From Microbacterium sp. (GTDB lineage: Bacteria > Actinomycetota > Actinomycetes > Actinomycetales > Microbacteriaceae): DNA of 21,359 nucleotides. Of the stretch, positions 14,066 to 21,359 are shown piece after piece (positions within the stretch are counted from its first letter, which is position 1; every line of letters starts with the position of its first letter). Location: NCBI GenBank assembly GCA_003248655.1, contig QFPM01000030.1:1-21359 (forward strand), read 5' to 3'. The translations under genes were made by a program, and so were the position numbers. The notes under the pieces were generated by a model. It saw nothing but the letters and a program-made list of their open reading frames with translations, was not told the DNA's origin and did no database searches.

Positions 14066-15511
14066 TCAGTCGGTGCCGGAGTCGAAGGCCGCGCCCTCCG
14101 ACACGGTGTCCACCGCGTCGGCCAGGTCCTCGTCGGCCGCGGACACCGAACCCTCCACGGCGCCGGTGATCTCGGACGCCTCGCCCGCGGTCACGCGACC
14201 GACGAGCTCGGCGGTCGCGCCGCCCACCAGGCCCAGGCCCGCGTACTGCTCCAGGCGGGCGCGCGAGTCGGCGATGTCGAGGTTGCGCATCGTCAGCTGT
14301 CCGATGCGGTCCACAGGGCCGAAGGCCGCGTCGCCGACGCGCTCCATCGACAGCTTCTCCGGGCCGTAGGACAGGTTCGGCGACACCGTGTCGAGGATGG
14401 TCCAGTCGTCGCCGCGGCGCAGGCGGATCGTCACGGTGCCGGAGATCGTGGAGCCGACCCAGCGCTGGATCGACTCGCGCAGCATGAGCGACTGCGGCTC
14501 CAGCCAGCGGCCCTCGTACATCAGGCGACCCAGGCGGCGCCCCTGCTCGTGGTAGGTGGCGAGGGTGTCCTCGTTGAGGATGCCGTTGACCAGGCGCTCG
14601 TAGGCGATGAACAGCAGCGCCATGGCCGGGGCCTCGTAGATGCCGCGCGACTTCGCCTCGATGATGCGGTTCTCGATCTGGTCGCTCATGCCGAGGCCGT
14701 GGCGTCCGCCGATCGCGTTCGCCTCCATGACCAGGGCCACCGGGTCGCTGAACTCGACGCCGTTGATCGCGACGGGACGACCGCCCTCGAACGTGACCGA
14801 CACGTCCTCGGACTCGATCGCGACCGACGGGTCCCAGAACTTCACGCCCATGATCGGGTCGACCGTCTCCAGCGACACGTCCAGGTGCTCCAGCGTCTTC
14901 GCCTCGTGCGTCGCGCCCCAGATGTTCGCGTCGGTCGAGTACGCCTTCTCCGCCGAGTCGCGGTACGGGAAGTCGTGGGCGACGAGCCAGTCGCTCATCT
15001 CCTTGCGGCCACCGAGCTCCGTGACGAAGTCGGCGTCGAGCCACGGCTTGTAGATGCGCAGGCGCGGGTTGGCCAGCAGGCCGTAGCGGTAGAACCGCTC
15101 GATGTCGTTGCCCTTGTAGGTGGAGCCGTCGCCCCAGATGTCCACGCCGTCCTCGCGCATGGCCCGCACCAGCAGCGTGCCGGTGACCGCGCGACCGAGG
15201 GGCGTGGTGTTGAAGTAGGTCTTGCCGCCGGAGCGGATGTGGAACGCGCCGCACGACAGGGCGACGAAGCCCTCCTCGACCAGCGCCGTCTTGCAGTCGA
15301 TGAGCCGCGAGGCCTCCGCGCCGTACTCCAGCGCGCGGCCGGGGATCGACGCGATGTCGTCCTCGTCGTACTGCCCCAGGTCGCCGGTGTACGTGTACGG
15401 CACGGCGCCCTTGTCACGCATCCACGCGACGGCGACGGAGGTGTCGAGTCCTCCGGAGAAGGCGATGCCGACGCGCTCGCCGACGGGCAGGGACTGGAGG
15501 ACCTTGGACAT
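14066..15511 (-). CDS. argG: Argininosuccinate synthase
   Basis: This is a 481-residue enzyme that joins citrulline and aspartate with ATP to form argininosuccinate in arginine synthesis. The ATP-pyrophosphatase P-loop GIAFSGGLDTSVAV (residues 15-28; Ser19, Asp23, Ser25) is intact, followed by RSGGKTYFNTTPLGRAVTGT and ANAIGGRHGLGMSDQIENRI, which are typical of the longer class of bacterial ArgG. The start at 15511 (MSKVLQSLPVGERVG) has GGAGGG just upstream; longer frames upstream of it are spurious. It is transcribed alone, divergently from the ZIP-like transporter across 174 bp, and ends at a strong hairpin. The last 45 residues are an acidic tail (ending AAFDSGTD). No other arg genes are nearby. 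Confidence 0.96.
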   Translation of the reverse strand: MSKVLQSLPVGERVGIAFSGGLDTSVAVAWMRDKGAVPYTYTGDLGQYDEDDIASIPGRALEYGAEASRLIDCKTALVEEGFVALSCGAFHIRSGGKTYFNTTPLGRAVTGTLLVRAMREDGVDIWGDGSTYKGNDIERFYRYGLLANPRLRIYKPWLDADFVTELGGRKEMSDWLVAHDFPYRDSAEKAYSTDANIWGATHEAKTLEHLDVSLETVDPIMGVKFWDPSVAIESEDVSVTFEGGRPVAINGVEFSDPVALVMEANAIGGRHGLGMSDQIENRIIEAKSRGIYEAPAMALLFIAYERLVNGILNEDTLATYHEQGRRLGRLMYEGRWLEPQSLMLRESIQRWVGSTISGTVTIRLRRGDDWTILDTVSPNLSYGPEKLSMERVGDAAFGPVDRIGQLTMRNLDIADSRARLEQYAGLGLVGGATAELVGRVTAGEASEITGAVEGSVSAADEDLADAVDTVSEGAAFDSGTD

Positions 15512-15685
15512 GCCCTCCAGTCTATCGGCGGGCGGCGTGTCGCCCCGCGACGCCGGAGGATGCCGAAACGGAGGAGCCCCGGGGCCTCGACGGCGCGTCG
15601 TAGCGGAACACGCCGTCTGCGGGCGCGGACGTCTTCGTTCCCGCGCGTCGCCGGACGTGGGAGAGTATCCGCACGGAGGTGGAGC

Positions 15686-16393
15686 ATGGGCGGAGCGATC
15701 CTGTGGGGGGTGGTGGCCGCCTCGCCGCTGTTCGTGGGGGCCGCCCTGGCCCTGCTGCGCACCTGGCCCCCGCGATGGCTCGGCATCGTGCTCGGATTCG
15801 GTGCCGGCGCCCTGATGGCCTCGATCGCGTTCGAGCTGTGGGAGGAGGGGCTCGACCTCGCCGGACCGATCCCGCTCGTGCTCGGGGTGGCCGCGGGGGC
15901 CGTCTGCTACTACGTGGCCGACCGCATCCTGGACGCGCGCGCCGCCACGAAGCGCTCGTCCGCCGGCGGAGGGCAGCTGGCGGTCGGGGCGCTGCTCGAC
16001 GGCATCCCGGAGCAGCTCGTGCTCGGGATCGGACTGGCCTCCGGCGAGCCCGTGAGCGTGGCTCTCGTGGTGGCGATCCTCGTGTCGAACCTCCCCGAGT
16101 CGATCGGCTCCGCGGCGGACCTGCTCGAGGGTGGAATGGCCCGGTCCCGTGTCCTGCTGCTCTGGGCGGGTGTGGCGGTGGCGTGCGCCCTCGCGACCGT
16201 GGCGGGCTTCGGGATCGCGAGCGTCACCGGCGACGCCTTCCGCTCCGTCGCGAGCGGCTTCGCGGCCGGAGCGCTGCTGGTGATGCTGGTGGACTCGATG
16301 GTTCCCGAGGCGCAGTCGAAGGCCAAGGAGGCGACGGGCCTGGCGACCGTGCTCGGCTTCGCGCTCGCCGCGGGTCTCGCCCTGGCCTCCTGA
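15686..16393 (+). CDS. ZIP-family-like metal transporter
   Basis: This is a 235-residue integral membrane protein with about seven or eight hydrophobic segments. Two metal-site-like segments match the ZIP pattern: LLDGIPEQLVLGIGL (about residues 106-120), analogous to the HNxPEG motif of TM4 with Asp in place of His, and VSNLPESIGSA (TM5). A Gly/Ala-rich first part (GFGAGALMASIAFELWEEG) is also usual. The ATG at 15686 follows GGAGGTGGAGC. Metal specificity (zinc or iron) cannot be told. It is divergent from argG and convergent with the next gene, with only 5 bp between stops. Confidence 0.75.
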   Translation: MGGAILWGVVAASPLFVGAALALLRTWPPRWLGIVLGFGAGALMASIAFELWEEGLDLAGPIPLVLGVAAGAVCYYVADRILDARAATKRSSAGGGQLAVGALLDGIPEQLVLGIGLASGEPVSVALVVAILVSNLPESIGSAADLLEGGMARSRVLLLWAGVAVACALATVAGFGIASVTGDAFRSVASGFAAGALLVMLVDSMVPEAQSKAKEATGLATVLGFALAAGLALAS

Positions 16394-16398
16394 GCCCG

Positions 16399-16809
16399 TC
16401 AGACCGCAGTGCCGCCGTAGGGCTCGCGCCGGACCGAGCGTCCCTGGATGCTGTCGATCCGGAAGACCAGCGGGAGATCGCGATCCCCGCCCGCCCACGG
16501 CGTCACGCGGGCGATGACGTCCGCCGCCTGCTCCTGCGGCGCCCGCGAGAGCGACCCGTGCATGAGCACGCTCCAGGCGGTGTCGCCGAGCGGATCGCGG
16601 TAGTCGACCTCGAAGGCCAGATCCGCCGGTCCCTTGCTCAGCGCCGCCAGGGGGCTGTCGGGGGCGGTGCGCAGCAGCAGTGTGCGCCCGGACACCGCGA
16701 AGTTGACGGGATAGATCTGCACGCGTCCGGCATCGACGAAGCCGACGCGGCCCACCGTGGTCGTGGTCAGCAGCTCGTAGGACCGCTGCTCGTCCAGAAC
16801 TCGGATCAT
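16399..16809 (-). CDS. Pyridoxamine 5'-phosphate oxidase-like (flavin-binding) protein
   Basis: This 136-residue protein has the split-barrel pattern of the PNPOx-like superfamily: LTTTTVGRVGFVDAGRVQIY with PVNFAVSGRTLLLRTAPDSP, then DLAFEVDYRD and SVLMHGSLSRA. These match small flavin- or F420-binding proteins such as the NimA-like group. The enzymatic role is unknown. The start at 16809 is next to a palindromic ribosome binding site. Its stop is 5 bp from the ZIP-like gene stop. It is probably transcribed on its own. Confidence 0.8.
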   Translation of the reverse strand: MIRVLDEQRSYELLTTTTVGRVGFVDAGRVQIYPVNFAVSGRTLLLRTAPDSPLAALSKGPADLAFEVDYRDPLGDTAWSVLMHGSLSRAPQEQAADVIARVTPWAGGDRDLPLVFRIDSIQGRSVRREPYGGTAV

Positions 16810-16810
16810 C

Positions 16811-16822
16811 AGGGAGCTCCCT
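16811..16822. promoter_or_regulatory. Palindrome over the ribosome binding site
   Basis: AGGGAGCTCCCT is a perfect 12-base palindrome directly upstream of the PNPOx-like start; on the minus strand the AGGGAG half is the ribosome binding site. It could be an operator or a weak mRNA structure; it may be chance. Confidence 0.35.
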
Positions 16823-16874
16823 CCGTGTCTGGCGCCAGTGTACCCAGCACGCTCGCGGGGCGGTCGGCCCCCGG

Positions 16875-17987
16875 TCACTCGAAGCCGGGGTACTCCCTCA
16901 GCCGCTCCTCGAACTCGGCGCGGTCGGCCTCGCTCAGCACGCCGCTCGCGACGACCATGAGCTGCAGCCCCTCGAGGGGTTCCCCGGTGCGGGCGCTCTG
17001 CGCCTTCCTGGCGGTGCGGAACCCGCCGTCCTCGTCGTGCGAGAGGTCGTTGATGGTCGCGTAGAACCGCAGTGGGTCGGGGTGATTCTCGGTGTAGTAC
17101 TCCCAGCTGTCCTGCGTGCGGGGGTCGTCGCTGCCGTACAGCTTCGCGATCACCGCCGGGTCCATGCCCGACACCGCCGGGTCGTTGAACGCGTACAGGT
17201 CCCACAGCCCGTGGTCGAGGACCACGTCGTTGATGACCGACATGACCGCGCGCTTGCGGTCGTAGTCCTGGATGGGCTCCGTCGTCGCCCACGCCACCGA
17301 TGTGTACTCGATCAGCATCGACTCGCCGCCGTAGCCGTTGCGCTCCGGCCGCAGATCCTCCTCGCCGACGGGCACCCAGGTGTACCCGAACTCGGCGGTG
17401 AGGCGCTCGCGGATGTCGGCGAACAGCGCGTCGGCCTGGACCCTGACCTCGTCGAGCGACTGCTGGCCGAGCGCCTGCTGCGGGTCGGTGCCCTTGATGC
17501 CGGGATACGCCTCGGCATGTCGTTGCTCGTCGGTCTTCGCGCCCTCGTAGCTGCCAGACGCCGAGGTCCGCAGGGCGCTGACGGCCCCCACCGTGGCGAC
17601 GTTGCACAGCAGCACGACGATGAGCGCGATCGCCCCGAGTCGACGGCTCCCGCGCACGGCCAGCGCCGCGATCACGACCGCCAGGACCACGAGCTGCAGG
17701 GCGATCATGGTCACCCCGTAGAGCAGATCGGTGCCGCCGACGACGAGGGTTCCGAGCAGGATCAGTCCGAACAGGATCGCGGCGACCAGGGCGATCCACC
17801 CCAGCGGACCGGACGGTCCCCGCTCGGGCACGCTCGGATCGGTCGCCGGCGCCGAGGCCGGCGGGAGCGGGACCGGGAAGGGCTGCTGCCGCCGCGCTCC
17901 GCGGTAGCCCCCGGGGGGCGGGACCGGCGGGGCTCCCTCGGCGTTCGCGAGGTAGCGCGCCCGCTGCTGCTCGTGGTCGCTCACCAT
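16875..17987 (-). CDS. Unrecognised membrane protein of the VWA cluster
   Basis: This is a 370-residue protein. Residues 1-60 are Pro/Arg-rich and cytoplasmic-like. Three hydrophobic segments follow (about 62-85, 88-108, 116-140; GWIALVAAILFGLILLG, TMIALQLVVLAVVIAALAV, LGAIALIVVLLCNVATVGAV). Then a roughly 230-residue soluble domain, probably extracytoplasmic, includes FGYTWVPVGEEDL, WDLYAFNDPAVSGMDPAV and HPDPLRFYATINDLSHDEDG. I do not recognise it. It overlaps the TPR-like gene by seven bases, so it is the last gene of the VWA/TPR operon and is likely to work with it. A hairpin (GGGGC/GCCCC, 16857-16871) follows the stop. Confidence 0.8.
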   Translation of the reverse strand: MVSDHEQQRARYLANAEGAPPVPPPGGYRGARRQQPFPVPLPPASAPATDPSVPERGPSGPLGWIALVAAILFGLILLGTLVVGGTDLLYGVTMIALQLVVLAVVIAALAVRGSRRLGAIALIVVLLCNVATVGAVSALRTSASGSYEGAKTDEQRHAEAYPGIKGTDPQQALGQQSLDEVRVQADALFADIRERLTAEFGYTWVPVGEEDLRPERNGYGGESMLIEYTSVAWATTEPIQDYDRKRAVMSVINDVVLDHGLWDLYAFNDPAVSGMDPAVIAKLYGSDDPRTQDSWEYYTENHPDPLRFYATINDLSHDEDGGFRTARKAQSARTGEPLEGLQLMVVASGVLSEADRAEFEERLREYPGFE

Positions 17988-18727
17988 GGCTTGTCCGTTC
18001 CCGAGCCGCCGGGCTCGTCGCCGGGCCTCTGGTCGCGCTCCTGGGTCCCCTGCTCGAGCTTCTCCTGGAGGTCGTCGAGCTTGTCCTCCGACGGCTGCGG
18101 CTGCTCCTCGCCCTGCTGGTCCTCCGGCTGCTGCTCCTGCTCCTGCTCCTGCTGCTTCTGCTTCAGGCGGTCCTCCGCGTCGTCGAGCGAATCCGACATG
18201 TCGCGCTCAGGATCCGGCGACTGATTCTGGGCCTCTTCGCTCCGGCACTCCGCCGGGGTCTCGATCGTGATCGTGAGGGCCTCGCCGTACAGCGCCGCCG
18301 CACCGGGGCCGTCACCCTCGGCCCGGGCCGCGTCGCCCAGGCGCTCGACGACGAGCGACAGGTTGACGCGCACCGCGCACACCTCCAGGCCGGAGGCGAG
18401 ACCGAGTGCCTCTTCCAGCTTCGCCCTGGCATCCGGGAGCTCGTCCGCGCCCGCCAGGGCCGTTCCGACGTTGTACGGAGCCTTGTACGGCTCGAACACG
18501 TTGAGGAGCTCCTGCCCCCGCGCGGCCGCCTCCGACCCGGCGTAGTCGTCGACCACGTAGGCCGTGACCGCCTGGTGCGCGAGCGCGTACATGCTGAGCA
18601 CCTTCCCGACCAGCAGCAGCGCCGCGAGGGTGAGCGGGAGGGTGCCGATCGCCACCCACCGACGGATCCGCCGGCGGCGGCGGTTCGCGCGGATGAGCGC
18701 GGCGGCGGCGTCGTGCCCGTCCGTCAT
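17981..18727 (-). CDS. TPR-like membrane protein with charged Gln/Glu tail (BatC-like)
   Basis: This is a 248-residue protein. A basic N-terminus (ANRRRRRIRR) leads to a single membrane segment at about residues 24-45. Residues 60-155 look like TPR helices (AAARGQELLNVFEPYKAPYN and LPDARAKLEEALGLASGLE). The last 80 residues are a low-complexity acidic tail with Gln/Glu repeats (KQKQQEQEQEQQPEDQQGEE), ending PGGSGTDKPW. Position and layout fit the TPR component (BatC-like) of MoxR-VWA systems. Its start overlaps the VWA gene stop by four bases and its stop overlaps the next gene by seven, which implies tight co-expression. Confidence 0.75.
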   Translation of the reverse strand: MTDGHDAAAALIRANRRRRRIRRWVAIGTLPLTLAALLLVGKVLSMYALAHQAVTAYVVDDYAGSEAAARGQELLNVFEPYKAPYNVGTALAGADELPDARAKLEEALGLASGLEVCAVRVNLSLVVERLGDAARAEGDGPGAAALYGEALTITIETPAECRSEEAQNQSPDPERDMSDSLDDAEDRLKQKQQEQEQEQQPEDQQGEEQPQPSEDKLDDLQEKLEQGTQERDQRPGDEPGGSGTDKPW

Positions 18728-19761
18728 GCGTCGCCTCCCCTCGGTGTTCCGAGGTGGCGGAGACGGGCGATCAGGGTGACCGCGCGGGTCAGCTCCACGC
18801 CCAGCAGGAGCACGATGACGAGGGCCAGCGCCCAGGACAGCTCGATCACGTTGCCGACCTCGCCCGCCTCGGCGTAGGTGGTCGTGGTCGCCGGCGCGTC
18901 GGGGAATGCCGGGGCGCTCTCGGCCGTGCGGTGCTCGTAGGCCACCCCGAGATCCTCGGCGATGGTCTGCAGGTTCTCCTCGTCGATCGTCGACAGCGCC
19001 CGCTCACCCTGGTACTCGATGTAGCCGGCAGACCCGTCCTCGGACAGGTCTCCGCTGGTGATGCGCATCGGACCGCCCTCCGTGGTCCCGTATCCGAAGA
19101 CCGCGCCGGCGTCGGTGTACTCGGCGCTCGCCGCGAACGACTCGGGGTCCGACACCACGGTCTGCTCCCCGTCGCCGAAGTAGAACACCATCCGCGAACG
19201 GTCCGGCGACGACGCGGCCGCCGAGGCGAGCGTCTCCTCCAGCAACGGCGCCGCCACCGCGATGGAGCTCCCCCGGGACTGGCTCGTCACCTCGGGCCGC
19301 AGCACGTCCAGGGAGCCGATCAGCGCCGTGGTGTCCGTGGTCAAGGGCATCCGGAGCTCCGCCGCGGCGTCCGAGGTGATGAGCGCGAACCGGGCACCGG
19401 GGTACTGGGCGACGAGGGCGCGCACGTCGTCCCGCACCCCGTCGAGTCGAGGCTGCCCGTCGGCCCAGTCCTCCGCGACGATGCTCGCCGTGGTGTCGAC
19501 CACCAGCACGACGTCGGTGTCGGTCGCGAGCGTCTGCGTCGCACCGCCGGGGACCCCCGGCCGCAGCAGCAGGGCGATGCAGGCCAGTACCAGCACCAGA
19601 CGCAGTCCCCAGCGCACGCGGTGCCCCGCGAGAGCGCGACCCGTCACGGGGGCGCCGGACGCCGACCGCGGCGGGCGCACCAGCACCCACACGCCGAGAG
19701 CGACCACGGGCAGGCCGAGCAGCAGGATCAGGATCACGGGGAGCACGGGCTGGAGGATCAC
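18724..19761 (-). CDS. VWA-domain membrane protein (BatB-like)
   Basis: This is a 345-residue protein starting at a GTG (19761) that overlaps the upstream VWA stop (GTGA). Upstream in-frame codons are part of that other gene, so a longer start is unlikely. Two N-terminal membrane segments (LPVILILLLGLPVVALGVWV and LRLVLVLACIALLLRPGV) precede a von Willebrand A domain. The MIDAS motif is DVVLVVDTTASI, DxTxS rather than the usual DxSxS. The segment YFGDGEQTV holds the later metal-binding Asp. A final membrane segment (VIELSWALALVIVLLLGVEL) lies near the C-terminus. VWA proteins of this type are substrates or partners of MoxR AAA+ ATPases in envelope or metal-cofactor assembly. The MoxR gene is not in this window. 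Confidence 0.85.
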   Translation of the reverse strand: MILQPVLPVILILLLGLPVVALGVWVLVRPPRSASGAPVTGRALAGHRVRWGLRLVLVLACIALLLRPGVPGGATQTLATDTDVVLVVDTTASIVAEDWADGQPRLDGVRDDVRALVAQYPGARFALITSDAAAELRMPLTTDTTALIGSLDVLRPEVTSQSRGSSIAVAAPLLEETLASAAASSPDRSRMVFYFGDGEQTVVSDPESFAASAEYTDAGAVFGYGTTEGGPMRITSGDLSEDGSAGYIEYQGERALSTIDEENLQTIAEDLGVAYEHRTAESAPAFPDAPATTTTYAEAGEVGNVIELSWALALVIVLLLGVELTRAVTLIARLRHLGTPRGGDA

Positions 19762-20119
19762 AGGCGCACCCTCCACATCAGCACGACGAAAGACAGCAGG
19801 CCGACGGCCGTGAGCACGATCCACAGGTTCGGGGTGTCCGTCCACACCACCTGAGCCTCACCGCGCAGCTCCGTCGCCTCCTGCTCCTGCACCTGCGACA
19901 CGATGTCGGCCACGGTGGTCGTGTCGCGGAGCCCGAAGGCCGCCCCGCCGGTCGCCTCGGCGGCCGCCGCCAGCTCGGCGCTCACGGCGGCATCCTTGCC
20001 CTCGACGGGGTTCAGGGCGAACACCCGCACCTCCTTCGAGGCCGCGTAGGCCGCCGCCTCGTCGAGCGTCACGATCGAGGCGCCGTTGACCTCGTTGTCG
20101 GTGGCGAAGATCACCGAGC
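19758..20119 (-). pseudogene. VWA-domain protein (BatA-like), 5'-truncated
   Basis: The frame holds about the last 120 residues, beginning RSVIFATDNEVNGASIVTLD and ending with a membrane segment (LWIVLTAVGLLSFVVLMWRVRL). FATDNEVNG is the second half of a von Willebrand A domain, with the later metal-site Asp; the DxSxS part and about 200 N-terminal residues are absent. The codons read sensibly to about 20119, where the DNA becomes helicase. A GTG at 20114 would start a frame here but is not a native start. The stop overlaps the next VWA gene by four bases. Intact homologues would have MoxR and DUF58 genes upstream. Confidence 0.75.
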
Positions 20120-21298
20120 GGGAACGTCCCCTACAGCTCGATCTTCAACACGTCTCCGAAGCTGATTGAGGCAGACATCATCGTGTTCGACGACGCGCAC
20201 GCGGGCGAGCAGTACGTGTCAAAGGCGTACACCGTCGAAATACCACGCCACCTCTACGGGTCGATTTGGAGCGAGGCGCTGGAAGCGGTCGCACCGATGC
20301 TCCCCCAGGAGCGGTATCAGCAGCTCATCGGGAACACCCCCGGCGCAGGAACCCGTGAACTTGTTGACGGTCTCGTCCTCGCCCAACGCGACGACGCACT
20401 GCCGGGACTTGCACGTGCTCTCGGCGCCTTCGCGCGCGTTGACCGCTCCGATCGGTTCGCAGCAGCACAGAAATTCGCCTTCGACGCAATAGGAGGCCAC
20501 CTCGCTGCCTGCACGCTCTACGTCTCCTGGTCGAAGATCGAAGCACGACCCGTCACCCCGCCAACATTCGAGAACTCGCTGTTCGCCTCGGCAACGCAAC
20601 GGGTCTACCTCTCGGCGACGCTCGGAACCTCTGGCGAGTTGGAGCGCGCCTTCGGAAGGCCATCCGTCGCACGCTTGCACCGCCCCGAGGGAGCACCAAC
20701 CCCCACCTCCGGACGTCGCTTCCTCGTATTCCCGCACTTGGTTCCTAATGCGGATCCAGACAAGCTCACCAAAGAACTCATCAAGTCGGTCGGGAAGTCC
20801 ATCGTCATCACCCCGAGCGAGAAGGAGGCGGAGAACGCCAGCACAACGATCGTGCCCAAGAACTGGACTGTGTTCCGAAAAAGCGACGTCGAGGATTCGC
20901 TCGACGACTTTGCCGCGTCGACCAAGTCGGTCGCTTTGCTCGCCAACCGCTACGACGGCATCGATCTCCCCGGCAAGGCCTGCCGATCAGTAACGATGGC
21001 TGGATATCCCGGCGTCACCAACCTCCAGGAGCGGTTCTACGCTTCCCGTGCGCGCGCGGCCGCCGTCTCAGCCGAACGGGTACGGAGCCGCGTGGTTCAG
21101 GGCATCGGACGGTGCACCCGCGGCCCAAGGGACTGGGCACTCGTCATCGTCGCCGATAAAGAGACCACCACCTACCTTTCCCGCGAAGAAATGCGCGCAA
21201 CACTGTCGCCTGACTTGCAGTCCGAAATCGAGTTCGGTCTGGACCAGTCCGATACGTCGCTCGGTCAAGTCCTTTTGAGTGGTGTATCTGATTCGTGA
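20120..21298 (+). pseudogene. XPD/DinG-like SF2 helicase, C-terminal fragment
   Basis: This is a 392-residue continuation of the helicase at 3257. It begins GNVPYSSIFNTSPKL, then motif II ADIIVFDDAH, SATLG (motif III), NRYDGIDLPG (motif V) and QGIGRCTRG (motif VI). Joined to the N-terminal fragment, motif order is complete and the protein is 525 residues long. DDAH, the motif V form and QxxGRxxR place it with XPD/DinG-type superfamily 2 enzymes. On its own this piece lacks Walker A and any start codon before the DDAH box except GTG 20183, so it cannot be an ATPase. It is less G+C-rich than the preceding block. A short minus-strand frame end lies 18 bp downstream. Confidence 0.85.
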
Positions 21299-21316
21299 TC
21301 CTTCGATGGTTTGGGG

Positions 21317-21359
21317 TCAGGCGGTGAGGGCTTGGAGATCGGGTTCGGTCACCTCCTCG
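21317..21359 (-). CDS. 3' end of an unidentified minus-strand frame
   Basis: From the window edge the minus strand reads EEVTEPDLQALTA and then TGA (stop at 21319-21317). Only 13 codons are visible, which is too few to assign a family or be sure it is coding. It would be convergent with the helicase, 18 bp away. A transposase tail is possible but not shown. Confidence 0.25.
   Translation of the reverse strand, partial: EEVTEPDLQALTA

Larger units (their letters stand above)
3656..20119. other. 16,464-bp core-chromosome block inside the helicase gene
   Basis: Everything between the two helicase fragments is housekeeping-type, very G+C-rich DNA. Its left edge cuts mrpC near its start and its right edge cuts a VWA gene upstream of its last 120 or so codons. 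The length is 5,488 x 3, so removal keeps the helicase frame. Assuming no lost bases, the join can slide by only one base (a shared G), so there is essentially no microhomology. I see no transposase, integrase, terminal inverted repeat, tRNA attachment site or target-site duplication. It is therefore not called a mobile element; a chimeric contig or an illegitimate insertion both fit. Confidence 0.75.

Noticed and set aside
13959..15254. Upstream extension of tetR
   Set aside because: It runs through the operator and argG terminator and overlaps argG in another frame on the same strand; TetR homology starts at 13958.
15512..16498. Upstream extension of argG to 16498
   Set aside because: It runs antisense across the ZIP-like gene and lacks family similarity; ArgG homology starts at 15511.
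3656..20119. Integrative element or transposon
   Set aside because: No integrase, transposase, terminal repeats, direct repeats or tRNA junction could be found, and all genes are core functions.
20183..21298. GTG 20183 as the start of a separate 371-residue protein
   Set aside because: It would begin one residue before the DDAH box with no Walker A; the frame is the continuation of the helicase at 3257.

Overview
The window looks like DNA from a high-G+C actinobacterium of the Microbacteriaceae type, possibly Microbacterium. The evidence is the G+C-rich codon use, an actinobacterial-type argG of 481 residues, a MoxR-associated VWA cluster and a YhgE/Pip membrane-protein operon. That assignment rests on protein recognition by eye, not on a search.

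The layout has two compositionally different parts. The outer part (1-3655 and 20120-21359) is an accessory, defence-like region. It holds an operon of an AbrB-like protein and an unrecognised protein cut by the window edge (1-899, minus), and a putative HEPN-fold protein (968-1615, plus). It also holds an AbiJ-like abortive-infection protein (1357-2571, minus), a small protein resembling effector-associated constant component 1 (2739-3161, minus), and the two halves of an XPD/DinG-like superfamily 2 helicase (3257-3655 and 20120-21298, plus).

The inner part (3656-20119, 16,464 bases) is an ordinary, very G+C-rich run of core chromosomal genes. Left to right these are a 5'-truncated mrpC followed by mrpDEFG (Na+/H+ antiporter, plus); an alpha/beta hydrolase and a penicillin-acylase-family enzyme (minus operon); a yhgE-like gene, a degenerate ABC ATPase and a tetR gene (minus operon with a palindromic operator); argG (minus); a ZIP-like metal transporter (plus); a flavin/F420-type oxidase-like protein (minus); and a four-gene VWA/TPR cluster (minus) whose first gene is cut off at its 5' end.

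The central observation is that the inner block sits inside the helicase gene. The left half stops after the nucleotide-binding motifs (Walker A and Ia). The right half resumes in the same reading frame just before the DDAH motif. Removing 3656-20119 restores a continuous 525-codon helicase with motifs in the right order. Both ends of the inner block are also cut mid-gene (mrpC and a VWA gene), and no transposase, integrase, terminal repeat or target duplication is visible. This is either a true and unusual capture of a chromosomal fragment by a defence-island helicase gene or a chimeric contig. The second is the simpler explanation and should be excluded first.

Apart from this, the best leads are the EACC1-like/AbiJ-like/helicase neighbourhood, two convergent HEPN-type genes overlapping by 259 bp, an ABC-ATPase-like protein with no recognisable Walker A, and an AbrB-like protein that seems to contain two copies of the hairpin motif.
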